Source: JBCBEX01 sp038528235
Lineage (GTDB): Bacteria; Bacteroidota; Rhodothermia; Rhodothermales; Rubricoccaceae
Assembly: GCA_038528235.1 (NCBI GenBank)
Contig: JBCBEX010000056.1
Span: 1-29,585 of the forward strand
Length of the DNA: 29,585 nucleotides
Direction: 5' to 3'
A program made the position numbers and the translations under genes. Positions 1 to 8,318 of this stretch are shown one piece after another. The notes beneath the pieces are model-generated. The model did not search any database and was not told the origin of the DNA. It saw only the letters and a program-made list of their open reading frames with translations. Numbering within the stretch: the stretch's first letter is position 1; every line of letters begins with the position of its first letter.

Positions 1-740
1 TGCGTGGACGAGCCGCCGTTGCCGCCGGTCACCCCCGTCTCGAAGAAGCTGCCGACCTTGAAGAACGCGCTGGAGTAGTTCTGGAGGCCGCCCTGGAAGC
101 ACCCGTAGTCATCGCTCGGGTTGTCGAGCGGGCCGGTGCCGAGGGCGAGCGCGTTCCAGTTGTCGCCGCTGTAGAGGTCGAACTCGATCGTGAAGCGTTC
201 GGGCAGCGTCTCGGAGAGAGGCAGCGCGATGCTGCTGTTGTCGGCGAAGCGAAGCTGCTGCCCGCCGTCGGCGGTGCGGACGACCTCCATGACGCCGCTC
301 TGGAAGTCGAGGCGGCGCGGCACGTTGCCGACGTAGTCGTCCTCGTAGTCGTCGAAGTAGAGCACGCGGTCGCCAGGGACGAAGTCGTAGTTGGCCCACG
401 CGCCCTCGCCGGGGCGGAGGCTCTCGGCGTCGGACGAAGCATCGGGGGTGTCAGCGGGCGCGGCGCCGGTATCGACCGGGTTGCCGTCGTTGTCCACGTA
501 GACGACCTCTTGGCCCTCGGCCTCGGCACGGCGGACGCAGGCCTCGTCGCCGAGGACGCACTCGATGGCCCCGGTGACGATGCGGTCGGCGCGGCGCTCG
601 GCCTCGCGCTCGACGGCGCGCTCGGCCCCGCGCTCGGCGGCCCGGCGTGCGCGCTCGAAGATGGACTGCGCCTCGGCGGGCGGCGCGAGAAGCGTGAGCG
701 GCGTCACGACGAACAGGAGCAGGAGAAAACGGGTCAGCAT
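1..740 (-). CDS. OmpA-family-like secreted protein, N-terminal part (C-terminus outside window)
   Basis: The reading frame runs from an ATG at 740 to the window edge without a stop, giving at least 246 residues. It opens with a signal peptide (MLTRFLLLLFVVTPLTLLAP, then a cleavage-like A-E-A-Q). An Arg/Glu/Ala-rich helical stretch follows (about residues 25-60), then a short acidic linker. After that comes a beta-rich region beginning near FVPGDRVLYFDDYEDD. This FxPGDxVLFxDDF pattern and a following concanavalin-like fold are what I know from Bacteroidota OmpA-family proteins, where a peptidoglycan-binding OmpA domain comes last. That last domain would lie beyond the window and is not seen. 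It is transcribed divergently from the 2TM gene. The protein is likely periplasmic or outer-membrane associated. The exact family is an inference. Confidence 0.6.
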   Translation of the reverse strand, partial: MLTRFLLLLFVVTPLTLLAPPAEAQSIFERARRAAERGAERAVEREAERRADRIVTGAIECVLGDEACVRRAEAEGQEVVYVDNDGNPVDTGAAPADTPDASSDAESLRPGEGAWANYDFVPGDRVLYFDDYEDDYVGNVPRRLDFQSGVMEVVRTADGGQQLRFADNSSIALPLSETLPERFTIEFDLYSGDNWNALALGTGPLDNPSDDYGCFQGGLQNYSSAFFKVGSFFETGVTGGNGGSST

Positions 741-933
741 GGCTGGTCGGGGTTGGGGAGAAAGGCCCAGGTCACTCTCTAGTACGGAACCGCGCGCCGG
801 AGCGGATCACCGCCTAGCTGGATCTACGTGCGGCCCCACGCTCGACGGTCCGGCGCAACACCGCAGCGGACCCAGCCGTAGTCGCTCGGTGCGTTGTTTC
901 TCGTCCAGCCTAGCCTTGCAGCCGAGCCCCGCT

Positions 934-1593
934 ATGTCCCGTCCGACCGACCTGACGGCCACCACGCCGTCCCGCTACCAGAAGCCCGTTGGCCCGATGA
1001 CCGAGGAGCAGGCGCGGCAGCACGTCGTGAAGCTGAAGGAGTTCTACTGGCACCTCGCCAGCTTCCTCGTCACGATGCCGATCCTGCTCGGGATCAACCT
1101 CTTCACCGACCCGAGTCACCTGTGGTTCATCTACGCATTCCTCGGCTGGGGCTTCGGCGTGATGGGCCATGCCGCGGAGGTGTTTGGGGCGCCTGGGCTC
1201 GGATCGAAGTGGGAGGAGCGCAAGATGCAGGAGCTGATGGGCACCCAGCGCGATGAGGGCGAGGCATCGATCGAGCGGCTGCGTGCGCTCGTCTACGAAG
1301 CCGTCGACGAAGAGGAGGCGCGGCACCGCCAGGCGCAGGACGTGGACACGGCGCGCCTGCTCCGGCGCATCGAGCACCTCGAAGCCATCGTGACGAGTCG
1401 GGACTGGGAGATCGTGGAGGCCGACTACCGTGCCCAGACGACACCCGAGGCCCAGAGGACGCCGCCCGAGGCGCCATTGACGCAGACACCGTCGGCCAGG
1501 GCACAGCGCATCGACCTCGACGCGCTGCCGGAGGACACCGGGCAGGTGCCCGACGAGGCGCGCGCCGCCTATCTTGCGAGGCGCGTCCACTAG
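934..1593 (+). CDS. 2TM domain-containing protein
   Basis: A 219-residue protein. After about 35 polar residues there are two hydrophobic helices: one near FYWHLASFLVTMPILLGINL (about 36-57) and one near LWFIYAFLGWGFGVMGHAAE. A basic/acidic helical segment starting WEERKMQELM follows directly. This hairpin-plus-helix layout is that of the 2TM domain (PF13239), often found alone or in front of sensor kinases in Bacteroidota. The C-terminal half (about 110-219) is charged, probably coiled coil, then Pro/Thr-rich and disordered. No enzymatic motif was seen. I chose the ATG at 934 because the hydrophobic region follows normally and the frame upstream is low-complexity non-coding translation. The VOC gene starts 18 bases downstream. 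The role in the cell is unknown. Confidence 0.72.
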   Translation: MSRPTDLTATTPSRYQKPVGPMTEEQARQHVVKLKEFYWHLASFLVTMPILLGINLFTDPSHLWFIYAFLGWGFGVMGHAAEVFGAPGLGSKWEERKMQELMGTQRDEGEASIERLRALVYEAVDEEEARHRQAQDVDTARLLRRIEHLEAIVTSRDWEIVEADYRAQTTPEAQRTPPEAPLTQTPSARAQRIDLDALPEDTGQVPDEARAAYLARRVH

Positions 1594-1611
1594 CTCCTCG
1601 CCTTGCCCTCT

Positions 1612-2004
1612 ATGCTTCTCGGCTACATCATTCTCTACGTCCCGGATGTCGAGGGCACCGTTGCCTTCTACGAGCGCGCGTTTGGTCTCGGCCGACGCTT
1701 CGTCCACGAGTCCGGCGACTATGCCGAGTTGGAGACGGGCGCGACCGTCCTCGCCTTCGCCGCCGACGAATTGGCGGCCTCGAACTTCACCGCGGCCTAT
1801 CGCCCCGCCGATTCGTCGGCGCCGCCTGGAGCCTTCGAGGTGGCGCTGGTGACCGACGATGTGACCGCCGCGTTCGATCGGGCTACGGGGGCAGACGCTG
1901 CCGTGCTAGCCGAGCCTACGCACAAGCCGTGGGGGCAGACCGTCGCCTACGTCCGCGACCTCAACGGCGTCATCGTCGAGTTGTGCACGCCGGTTGGCGG
2001 CTAG
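1612..2004 (+). CDS. VOC (glyoxalase/bleomycin-resistance fold) family protein
   Basis: A 130-residue protein with the paired beta-alpha-beta-beta-beta modules of the vicinal oxygen chelate superfamily. The first module starts GYIILYVPDVEGTVAFYERA, and the second starts near FEVALVTDDVTAAFDRA. The usual end motif is present as VAYVRDLNGVIVELCTP, where the Glu is the typical last metal ligand. The first position, often His, is Tyr/Ile here, so metal ligation cannot be assumed. Substrate is unknown. Members include lactoylglutathione lyases, dioxygenases and antibiotic-binding proteins. Start is the ATG at 1612; a TTG at 1603 in the same frame is less likely. It lies in a tight plus-strand run, with methylglyoxal synthase two genes downstream. 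A glyoxalase-type role would fit that neighbour, but this is only suggestive. Confidence 0.78.
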   Translation: MLLGYIILYVPDVEGTVAFYERAFGLGRRFVHESGDYAELETGATVLAFAADELAASNFTAAYRPADSSAPPGAFEVALVTDDVTAAFDRATGADAAVLAEPTHKPWGQTVAYVRDLNGVIVELCTPVGG

Positions 2005-2045
2005 CTCGCTTCCTCGTTCGCCTCGCTGCGATGTCTCTCGCTGCT

Positions 2046-2507
2046 ATGTCCACGCCTCTCCGCGTCCTCGTCGCTCCCCTCAATCGCCTCGCGGCCGACG
2101 CGACACCTGCGTGGGGCCAGATGACACCGCAGCATATGGTCGAGCACCTCGGGCTGCTGGCCGCGCTCAGCTACGGGCGCGTCACCTCGCCGGTCACGCC
2201 GCCCGAAGCAAAGTGGGAGCGACGGCAGACCGCGCTCCACTCGGACAGCCCGTTTCCGCGCAACTTCGACCCGTTCGGGCGCGGCACGCGGCCGAAGCTG
2301 CGCTACGCGGACCTCGACGCCGCCCGCACGAAGCTGATGGATCACGTCGCCCGCTACGAGGCGCACTGGGCCGCGCACCCTGATGCGACGCACGTTCACC
2401 CCTACTTCGGCCCGCTCGACCAGAACGGCTGGGCGCGGTTCCACCACAAGCACGTCCTTCACCACCTCGCGCAGTTCGACCTGCTCGCGCACCTTGACGC
2501 GGCCTAG
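2046..2507 (+). CDS. DinB-like / DUF1569-type four-helix protein
   Basis: A 153-residue soluble protein. It carries the His pattern of the DinB/DUF1569 superfamily: an N-terminal helix with MTPQHMVEHL and a C-terminal block HPYFGPLDQNGWARFHHKHV followed by LHHLAQFDLL. In this superfamily a His triad binds a divalent metal, and some members act as thiol-dependent transferases; no specific reaction can be assigned. The C-terminal block is very close to the DUF1569 signature as I recall it. Two in-frame ATGs exist, at 2031 and 2046. I prefer 2046 because it yields MSTPLRVL, and its upstream CTGCT resembles other starts here. It lies 41 bases after the VOC gene and 13 before mgsA, so it is probably co-transcribed with both. 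Confidence 0.68.
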   Translation: MSTPLRVLVAPLNRLAADATPAWGQMTPQHMVEHLGLLAALSYGRVTSPVTPPEAKWERRQTALHSDSPFPRNFDPFGRGTRPKLRYADLDAARTKLMDHVARYEAHWAAHPDATHVHPYFGPLDQNGWARFHHKHVLHHLAQFDLLAHLDAA

Positions 2508-2520
2508 GCTCGCCTCGCTT

Positions 2521-2955
2521 ATGACCGCTGCCAAGCACGTCGCCCTCGTGGCGCATGACTACAAGAAGGACGACCTGCTCGCCTGGGCCGAGCGGCACCG
2601 CGACGCGCTCACAGGGCACCATCTCTACGCGACCGGCACGACGGGCAAGCTGCTTCAGAAGACGCTCGGGCTCGACGTGCACCGCTTCCAGAGCGGCCCG
2701 CTCGGCGGCGATCAGCAACTCGGCGCGCGTATCGCTGAGGGCGGCATCGATGTGCTGATCTTCTTCTGGGACCCCCTCCACGCGCAGCCGCACGACCCCG
2801 ACGTGAAGGCGCTCCTGCGCATTACCGTCGTGTGGAACGTGGCCGTCGCCTGCAACGAGACAACCGCCGATTACCTCATCGCCTCGCCGCTGATGGCCGG
2901 TCCCTACCAGCGCCTGCTTCCGGACTACGAAGGCTATCTCCAGCGGGACGTGTAA
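2521..2955 (+). CDS. mgsA: Methylglyoxal synthase
   Basis: A 144-residue protein matching methylglyoxal synthase, which converts dihydroxyacetone phosphate to methylglyoxal and phosphate in the cytoplasm as a bypass of lower glycolysis when phosphate is scarce. Visible motifs are VALVAHDYKK, the phosphate-binding ATGTTGKLL, SGPLGGDQQLG, FFWDPL and NVAVACNETTADYLIAS. Active-site residues line up with those of the E. coli enzyme at a constant offset of 7: H12, D64, D84, H91 and D94, corresponding to H19, D71, D91, H98 and D101. Length is normal (E. coli 152). The ATG at 2521 is the natural start. A VOC-fold protein lies two genes upstream, which could relate to product detoxification, but this is not demonstrated. 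Confidence 0.95.
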   Translation: MTAAKHVALVAHDYKKDDLLAWAERHRDALTGHHLYATGTTGKLLQKTLGLDVHRFQSGPLGGDQQLGARIAEGGIDVLIFFWDPLHAQPHDPDVKALLRITVVWNVAVACNETTADYLIASPLMAGPYQRLLPDYEGYLQRDV

Positions 2956-3040
2956 AGCATCGCCGGTGAACGGAACCGGCCGCATTCGTCGGAGGTGGGT
3001 GCCTGCTGATCTCCCCATCGTCCTGCACGTCTCCGCTCTC

Positions 3041-3871
3041 ATGTCCGATCTCCGCGCCCGCATCGAAGCCCTCGTCGCCACGCCTGACCTCGACCGGGCC
3101 GCGGCGCTGCCGGTCCTGGGCGACTTCCTCGACGCGCTCGACGCGGGCGAAGTCCGGTCGGCCGAACGCGCGGAGGACGGCACGTGGCACGCCAACGGCT
3201 GGGTGAAGCAGGGCATCCTGCTCGGCTTCCGCCTCGGCGAGATCGTGGACCAGTCCGAGGGCGCGCTTCGGTTCTTCGACAAGGACACGTATCCGACGAA
3301 GCCGATGACGCTCGCCGACGGTGTGCGCGTGGTGCCCGGCGGCTCGACGATTCGGCGCGGGGCACACCTGGCGCGGGGCGTCGTGTGCATGCCGCCGATG
3401 TACGTCAACGTCGGCGCGTACGTGGATGCGGGCACGATGGTGGACTCGCACGCGCTCGTGGGTAGTTGTGCGCAGATCGGGAAGCACGTGCACCTCTCCG
3501 CGGCGGCCCAGATCGGGGGCGTGCTGGAGCCGGTTGGCGCGGTGCCTGTCGTGATCGAGGACCACGTGTTCGTGGGCGGCGGCTGCGGCGTCTACGAGGG
3601 CTGCGTCGTACGCGAAGGGGCGGTCCTGGCTGCGGGCGTGATCCTCACCGGCTCGTCGCGGGTCTACGACCTCGTACACGAGACCATCCACACGCGTGGC
3701 GAGTCCGGCCAACTCGAAATCCCCGCCGGGGCGGTCGTCGTGCCTGGCAGTCGGACCGTCTCGTCCGAGTTTGGGCAGCAGCACGGCCTGGCGCTGGCCG
3801 CCCCCGTGATCGTGAAATATCGCGACGCCTCGACGGACGCGGCGACGGCGCTCGAAGGCGCATTACGGTAG
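3041..3871 (+). CDS. dapD: 2,3,4,5-tetrahydropyridine-2,6-dicarboxylate N-succinyltransferase
   Basis: A 276-residue acyltransferase of the succinylase branch of lysine/diaminopimelate biosynthesis. It transfers succinyl from succinyl-CoA to tetrahydrodipicolinate. The N-terminal helical domain (about 1-100) includes the typical WVKQGILLGFRLGE. The left-handed beta-helix of hexapeptide repeats follows (about 105-235), with MPPMYVNVGAYVDAGTMVDS, SCAQIGKHVHLSAAAQIGGV and the loop EDHVFVGGGCGVYEGC. The C-terminus has the family motif SRVYDL. Length matches the family (about 274), and the enzyme is normally a homotrimer. The ATG at 3041 is preceded by CCGCTCTC. A GTG at 2966 in frame would add 25 residues unlike the family and is rejected. 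The gene lies 85 bases after mgsA. Confidence 0.95.
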   Translation: MSDLRARIEALVATPDLDRAAALPVLGDFLDALDAGEVRSAERAEDGTWHANGWVKQGILLGFRLGEIVDQSEGALRFFDKDTYPTKPMTLADGVRVVPGGSTIRRGAHLARGVVCMPPMYVNVGAYVDAGTMVDSHALVGSCAQIGKHVHLSAAAQIGGVLEPVGAVPVVIEDHVFVGGGCGVYEGCVVREGAVLAAGVILTGSSRVYDLVHETIHTRGESGQLEIPAGAVVVPGSRTVSSEFGQQHGLALAAPVIVKYRDASTDAATALEGALR

Positions 3872-3966
3872 CACGGCACGGGTGACGCGCGGGGTTGATG
3901 TGGGGGCGGCAGTCGGACCGTGTTTCGTATCTCTCCGTATTGCTCTCCGCCTGTCCTCGTGCTTCC

Positions 3967-4479
3967 ATGCTCTACGCTGCTGACCTCGCCACGCCGCTCG
4001 GGCCGTTTCTCGTGGTCGTCAACGGCGATGGAGCCGTCGTTCGAACCGCGTTCGCCTCGGTGGATGAGGCCGAGGCCCGGGTGGGCGAAGCCGTGACCAT
4101 CGCCCCCGGACGCTGCGCGGATGCGCTGGCGCAGCTTGCGGCGTACTTCGCAGGCGACCGGCGCACGTTCGACCTTCCGCTCGCCCCGTCGGGCACGCCG
4201 TTTCAGCAGCGCGTGTGGTCGGCGTTGCAGGCGTTGCCCTACGGCGCAGTGACGAGCTACGGAGTGCTCGCCAAGCGGCTCGGTCAGCCCGGAGGCGCGC
4301 AGGCCGTCGGGCGGGCCAACGCAGCCAACCCGCTGCCGGTGGTAGTGCCCTGCCACCGAGTCGTCGGAGCCGACGGCAGTCTGACAGGCTTCCTCGGGGG
4401 CCTCGACAAGAAGCGGGCGCTGCTCCGCCTCGAAGGCGCGCTTGCCGAGACGCCGGACCTGTTTGCAGAACAACGCTAG
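3967..4479 (+). CDS. ogt: Methylated-DNA--protein-cysteine methyltransferase (O6-alkylguanine repair)
   Basis: A 170-residue DNA repair protein that removes O6-alkyl groups from guanine by irreversible transfer to its own cysteine. The acceptor is in VVPCHRVVG (C129). The DNA-binding helix-turn-helix region is SALQALPYGAVTSYGVLAKR with the arginine finger in AVGRANAANP. The C-terminal GFLGGLDKKRALLRLEGA is also typical. An N-terminal ferredoxin-like domain (about 1-75) is present, as in stand-alone Ogt proteins. No AraC/Ada domain is attached, so this is the repair enzyme rather than the Ada regulator. The ATG at 3967 gives the family length. The next gene begins 7 bases after the stop and is probably co-transcribed. 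Confidence 0.94.
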   Translation: MLYAADLATPLGPFLVVVNGDGAVVRTAFASVDEAEARVGEAVTIAPGRCADALAQLAAYFAGDRRTFDLPLAPSGTPFQQRVWSALQALPYGAVTSYGVLAKRLGQPGGAQAVGRANAANPLPVVVPCHRVVGADGSLTGFLGGLDKKRALLRLEGALAETPDLFAEQR

Positions 4480-4486
4480 CTCGGCC

Positions 4487-5062
4487 ATGAACCACCTCTG
4501 GAGTCCCTGGCGCGCCGCGCACGTGGAATCGTACGCGCCGCCGCCGCCGGGCACGGGCTCGGTCTTCAGCCGCATCGCCGCATCGCCCGAGCGGGACGCC
4601 GAGCACTTCGTCGTGTGGCGCGGGACGACCGTCTTCGTGGTGATGAACCTCTACCCGTATAACAACGGGCACCTGCTCATCGTCCCCTACCGCGAGGTGC
4701 CGACCTACGCCGACCTCGACGACGATGCGCACGTCGAGATCGCACGGACGATCCGCCGGGCAATGAGCTGGCTGGGGGCGGCGCTCGCGCCCGACGGCTT
4801 CAACGTGGGCCTCAACGAGGGCGCGGCAGCGGGGGCGGGCATCCCCGAACACCTGCACGTGCACGTGGTCCCGCGCTGGACGGCCGACACCAACTTCATG
4901 CCCACGGTCGCGGGCACCAAGGTCATCCCCGAGGCGATGCGCGCGACCTACGAGAAGCTCATCGCCGCCGTCGATTCGGAGGAAATCGAGGCCGAGGAGA
5001 TGGAGGCGGAGGGCGGCACGCAGGCTGCCGCGGGCGACGGACGGGCTGCCGCCGGGGAATGA
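4487..5062 (+). CDS. HIT-family nucleotide hydrolase/phosphorylase
   Basis: A 191-residue protein with the histidine-triad motif HLHVHVVPRW (H122, H124, H126). It has the N-terminal LWSPWRAAHVESY and FVVMNLYPYNNGHLLIVPYR blocks typical of the Ap4A-phosphorylase-like HIT branch. Such enzymes cleave dinucleoside polyphosphates or nucleotide phosphoramidates through a phospho-histidine intermediate. The region from about 165 to 191 is a Glu/Ala-rich acidic tail, probably disordered. The ATG at 4487 places MNHLWSPWR at the N-terminus as in homologues I know. It starts 7 bases after the alkyltransferase stop. Exact substrate cannot be told from sequence. Confidence 0.9.
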   Translation: MNHLWSPWRAAHVESYAPPPPGTGSVFSRIAASPERDAEHFVVWRGTTVFVVMNLYPYNNGHLLIVPYREVPTYADLDDDAHVEIARTIRRAMSWLGAALAPDGFNVGLNEGAAAGAGIPEHLHVHVVPRWTADTNFMPTVAGTKVIPEAMRATYEKLIAAVDSEEIEAEEMEAEGGTQAAAGDGRAAAGE

Positions 5063-5139
5063 ACGTCGTTTTCGCGGGCGAGGCGTGAGCCGGGCGGTAG
5101 CTTCGGCGGCGCTGCTCCACCCACCCGGCCCCGCGCTCG

Positions 5140-6189
5140 ATGGCGCCCCCCACGCCTCCCGCTGCGTCCTCCTTCCGCTGGCGCGACCTCGTCTGGCCCG
5201 TGGCCTTGAGCGTGGTCGTGCTCGGCGTGATCGTGGGGTGGACGTACGAGCCGGGCGCACTCGCCGAGATCGCCGCGACGCTCGACCTGCGTGTGGCTGC
5301 GCTGGCGCCGCTGGCGTTGCTCGGCATGGTGGTGATCGGAGGGGTCCGGCTGCGCTTCTTCTCGCACCAGCACCTCACGTGGCGCGGCGGGGTGCGCGGT
5401 CAGATCGCGTGGGACTTCATGAGCGCCGTCACGCCCTCGGCGATCGGCGGAGCCCCGCTGGCGGGCTACTTCGTGGCCAAGGACAACCGCTTGCCCGTCG
5501 GCGAGGCGATGGCGCTGATGCTCTTCGCCATGCTCATGGACCAGATATGGTTTGCTACGGCGGTCCCCATCATCCTCATCGCGTCGGGCTACGTGGACGT
5601 CTTCCCCGAGGCAGCGGGCAGCATCGGGCAGGGCCTGATCGCGGCCTACTTCGTGATTCTGTGGCTGTGGGTGGGTCTGTTTGCCTTTGCCACGATCATT
5701 CGCCCGCAGGTGCTGAGCAGCGTGGCGCGGTGGCTGGTGCGCTTCCGGTGGCTCCGGCGCTTCGCTCCCGTCGTGGAGCGCGAGACGGCGGCGCTCGAAG
5801 CCCGAGCCACCGTCATCCGCAAGGAGTCGCCGGGCTTCTTCGTCGTGGGCTACCTCTACACGGCGGCGATCTGGATGTGTCGCTACCTCGTCCTGTTCGC
5901 GCTCCTGGCGAGCGTGGCACAGATCCCCCCCTTCACGACGCTGATCCGCATCATCGGCATGTGGCTGACGGCCCTGCTCATCCCTACGCCAGGCTCGTCG
6001 GGCGGGATGGAAGGGCTGTTCATGCTCTTCGTCGGTCCGTTCTTGCCGCTCGCGGCCCGCGGCGTGGTGGTCACGGTCTGGCGGCTGCTTTCCTACCACC
6101 TCATCATCGGCATCGGTCTCGTCGTGACGATGGGGACGATCCGCGAGACACTCACGCAGCGGAAGGACGACGGGGCGGAGGGCGTGTAG
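5140..6189 (+). CDS. Lysylphosphatidylglycerol synthase-like / YbhN (UPF0104) integral membrane protein
   Basis: A 349-residue polytopic inner-membrane protein with about 8 hydrophobic segments. Family signatures are visible: the loop DFMSAVTPSAIGGAPLAGYF and, near the C-terminus, LLIPTPGSSGGMEGLFMLF. These are the two conserved Gly/Pro-rich motifs of the flippase-like membrane domain found alone in YbhN/UPF0104 proteins and fused in MprF. No C-terminal aminoacyl-transferase domain is present, so lysyl transfer to lipid is not implied. Transport of a lipid or isoprenoid substrate is an inference from the family. The start at 5140 is preceded by CGCTCG. The gene converges on the outer membrane barrel gene with only 4 bases between the stops and no terminator hairpin seen there. 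Confidence 0.87.
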   Translation: MAPPTPPAASSFRWRDLVWPVALSVVVLGVIVGWTYEPGALAEIAATLDLRVAALAPLALLGMVVIGGVRLRFFSHQHLTWRGGVRGQIAWDFMSAVTPSAIGGAPLAGYFVAKDNRLPVGEAMALMLFAMLMDQIWFATAVPIILIASGYVDVFPEAAGSIGQGLIAAYFVILWLWVGLFAFATIIRPQVLSSVARWLVRFRWLRRFAPVVERETAALEARATVIRKESPGFFVVGYLYTAAIWMCRYLVLFALLASVAQIPPFTTLIRIIGMWLTALLIPTPGSSGGMEGLFMLFVGPFLPLAARGVVVTVWRLLSYHLIIGIGLVVTMGTIRETLTQRKDDGAEGV

Positions 6190-6193
6190 CCGA

Positions 6194-8290
6194 TTAGCCG
6201 AAGAGCGTCCAGAAGACGCCGAAGCGGAGGTGGTGCGGCGCAAACGGATAGGTCGGCACCACGAAGGTCCCGGCGTAGGCGCGTTCGGCGAGCGCGTTCT
6301 CATAGACGAGGTAGACGCTCGCGCGCTTCTGAAGCCGCGTCAGGAGCACGAGGCCGAGGGTCCCGCTCGTGGGCGCGTCGATGGTCGCCGCGCTGGGGAT
6401 GGGGAAGAGGCCCGACGGCGGGTGGAAGGTGCGGCTGGCGAAGCTCGTCCAGGCGCGGCCGCGCAGCGCGATATCGAGGTCGAGCACGCCGTCGAAGACG
6501 CCGAGCGCTCGGAAGCCAACCTGCGCGTGGCCCCAGACATCGGGGAGCGCGGCGAGCGCGCGGATCGCCACGCTCGTGGAGCCTTCGCCCGAGTAGGTGC
6601 CCTGCTGCACCGAGGCGGTGGTCGTGGCATAGAGGCCTCGCCGCGCATCGGGGCGAAAGGCGAGCGTGGCCGTGCCGATAGTCCGCTGGAGCGTGCCGGG
6701 TAGCGTACCAAACGTTGCGCCGCCCTCGTCCGCGCCTCCGGCTTCGGGGCTGTCGGCGAGGAGGAGCCGCGTGTTCTGTTGCAGCACCACGGTCCCGCGC
6801 ACGCCGATCCGAAACGCACCGAGGTCGATCTGGCCGCCGAGGCTCGCCTGGGTCGTCCGCTCCCCGTCGCCGAGGTTGTCGGCCCGCAGCGCCACGCCGC
6901 CCGTCGAGTCCGGAGCATAGCCGCCGACCTCGGCCCGTCCATAGCCGACGCCACCGTAGCGCACGCGGGCGTCGAGTTGAAACGGACCTACACCACGCTC
7001 GACCTCGGCATAGCCGCTCGCGAACGTGCCCTCCGGCGTCACGTCGAGCCCGGCGCTGAGCTGCACCGCTGCGCCGCCGAGCACCGTCGAGTCGGTCAGC
7101 GCAACGTGTGCGAAGGAACGGGCCTCACTGGTGGGCATGAGCGCCGCCGAGGTCGAGTCCAGCGCCGCGTCGCGCCAGGCTGTCGCCCGGATGGCGAGGC
7201 GGTGCGCGCCGAGCGGTAGCGGCTGCACGAGCACCACGCCTATCCGCTGCGCCTCGACCTGAAACACGTCGTCTGAGGTGGCGACGAAGCCGGTGGTCGG
7301 CGTATAGCGCGCCGTCTGCGCCAGCCGGAACACCGTCACAGCAACGGGGACTGGGAGCAGCCCCGCGTCGAGCCGGAGCCGTGCTGAGAGTAGGTGCACG
7401 AGGTCGACGCGCATGGCCGTCTCGTCGGCGATGGTGGCGGAGAACGGGTTGTAGAGCGCGGCGTTGGGCGTCACCGCGCCACGGGCGCTGGCCTCGAGAC
7501 GGGTGCGGTATTCCGTGACAGCGAGCGCCCAGCGCGGCCGGTTCACGGTGACCCGGGCGAGCACGCGGTAGCCACCGACCTCCGAGCCATCGTAGAAGCC
7601 ACCCGCTCCGACGCCCGCTACGTGGAACAGCACGCCGAGCCGCCCGTCGCGGCCCACGAAGTCTGGTCGGCGCGTTTGGGCATGCGTGGCCCCGATGAAC
7701 TGCACGCCTTCCTGACCAGTGAGGTAGCGCAACTCCGTGCGGGCGACGGGCGCATCGAGCGGGCGCAGGGCGCTGTGGGTGGCAGAGGGCGCGCCCAGGG
7801 CCGTTGGTTCACCGCTGAGGCGCCCGAGCACGTCGAGCGGGAGCAGGTCGTAGCGCGGACGGCCTGTCACGAGGTCGGCCATCGGTGCGCCGTCGAGCGT
7901 GAGTGCAGCGCGACGGGGCGCGCGACCTGCGAAGCTCAGCCCATGGGGCCAGCCAGGCTCGCCGAGGTCGTAGACGAACGCGCCGTCCGGGTCGGCGTGA
8001 GCCTCAGCGAGGAGCGGCAGCACAGACAGCCCTGGCTGCGTCGCCGGGACCTCGCCGAACACTACACCTGGCGCCGGTACGTAAGCGCTCAGTGGGGTCT
8101 GCGGAGGCGCTTCCTCCACAGCCGTCGAATCAGCAGCGGGCGCACCAGCGGCACTGGAGTCGGTCACGGCCGAGGAGTCCGCTGGAAGCGCGGAGGGCCT
8201 CACCGCGACGGAGTCGGTTTCCTGCGCGGCGGTGCCCAGCGAACCGACTAGGAGCACGAACAGACACGCAGCGGTTCGGAACCCCCACAT
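6194..8290 (-). CDS. Outer membrane beta-barrel protein with TonB-plug-like N-terminal region
   Basis: A 698-residue exported protein. The signal peptide is about residues 1-22 (FRTAACLFVLLVGSLGTAAQ). A low-complexity Ala/Ser/Asp/Val/Pro linker follows (about 24-70). Next is a segment resembling the plug of TonB-dependent receptors: RRAALTLDGAPMADLVTG then RYDLLPLDVLGRLS. From about residue 150 onward the sequence alternates in beta-strand fashion with many Arg/Tyr girdle positions. It ends on an amphipathic strand, HHLRFGVFWTLFG, typical of an outer membrane barrel. No carboxypeptidase-like domain or obvious TonB box was seen. Length is near the low end for TonB receptors. It may be a degenerate receptor or a porin-like protein; the ligand is unknown. 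I used the ATG at 8290 because it starts directly before the signal peptide. Its start lies 28 bases after the stop of the kinase gene. Confidence 0.7.
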   Translation of the reverse strand: MWGFRTAACLFVLLVGSLGTAAQETDSVAVRPSALPADSSAVTDSSAAGAPAADSTAVEEAPPQTPLSAYVPAPGVVFGEVPATQPGLSVLPLLAEAHADPDGAFVYDLGEPGWPHGLSFAGRAPRRAALTLDGAPMADLVTGRPRYDLLPLDVLGRLSGEPTALGAPSATHSALRPLDAPVARTELRYLTGQEGVQFIGATHAQTRRPDFVGRDGRLGVLFHVAGVGAGGFYDGSEVGGYRVLARVTVNRPRWALAVTEYRTRLEASARGAVTPNAALYNPFSATIADETAMRVDLVHLLSARLRLDAGLLPVPVAVTVFRLAQTARYTPTTGFVATSDDVFQVEAQRIGVVLVQPLPLGAHRLAIRATAWRDAALDSTSAALMPTSEARSFAHVALTDSTVLGGAAVQLSAGLDVTPEGTFASGYAEVERGVGPFQLDARVRYGGVGYGRAEVGGYAPDSTGGVALRADNLGDGERTTQASLGGQIDLGAFRIGVRGTVVLQQNTRLLLADSPEAGGADEGGATFGTLPGTLQRTIGTATLAFRPDARRGLYATTTASVQQGTYSGEGSTSVAIRALAALPDVWGHAQVGFRALGVFDGVLDLDIALRGRAWTSFASRTFHPPSGLFPIPSAATIDAPTSGTLGLVLLTRLQKRASVYLVYENALAERAYAGTFVVPTYPFAPHHLRFGVFWTLFG

Positions 8291-8318
8291 CCTCACACAC
8301 CCAGGCGCCCCCACCTGC

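Noticed and set aside
800..825. Sequence resembling the 3' end of 16S rRNA (GGATCACC then CTGGATC)
   Set aside because: Only short words match, in the wrong order, with no further rRNA similarity upstream; it is a chance resemblance in the intergenic region.
910..1707. Long minus-strand reading frame opposite the 2TM gene
   Set aside because: It mirrors the codon bias of the plus-strand genes, is rich in His/Arg/Glu shadows and spans two genes with clear families.
4948..6303. 451-residue minus-strand reading frame opposite the YbhN-like gene
   Set aside because: Composition is His/Arg/Asp-rich as expected for the antisense of a GC-rich membrane protein gene; the plus-strand frame has conserved motifs and helices.
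7394..8251. Plus-strand reading frame opposite the outer membrane barrel gene
   Set aside because: It has no recognisable domain, whereas the minus-strand frame has a signal peptide and barrel pattern.
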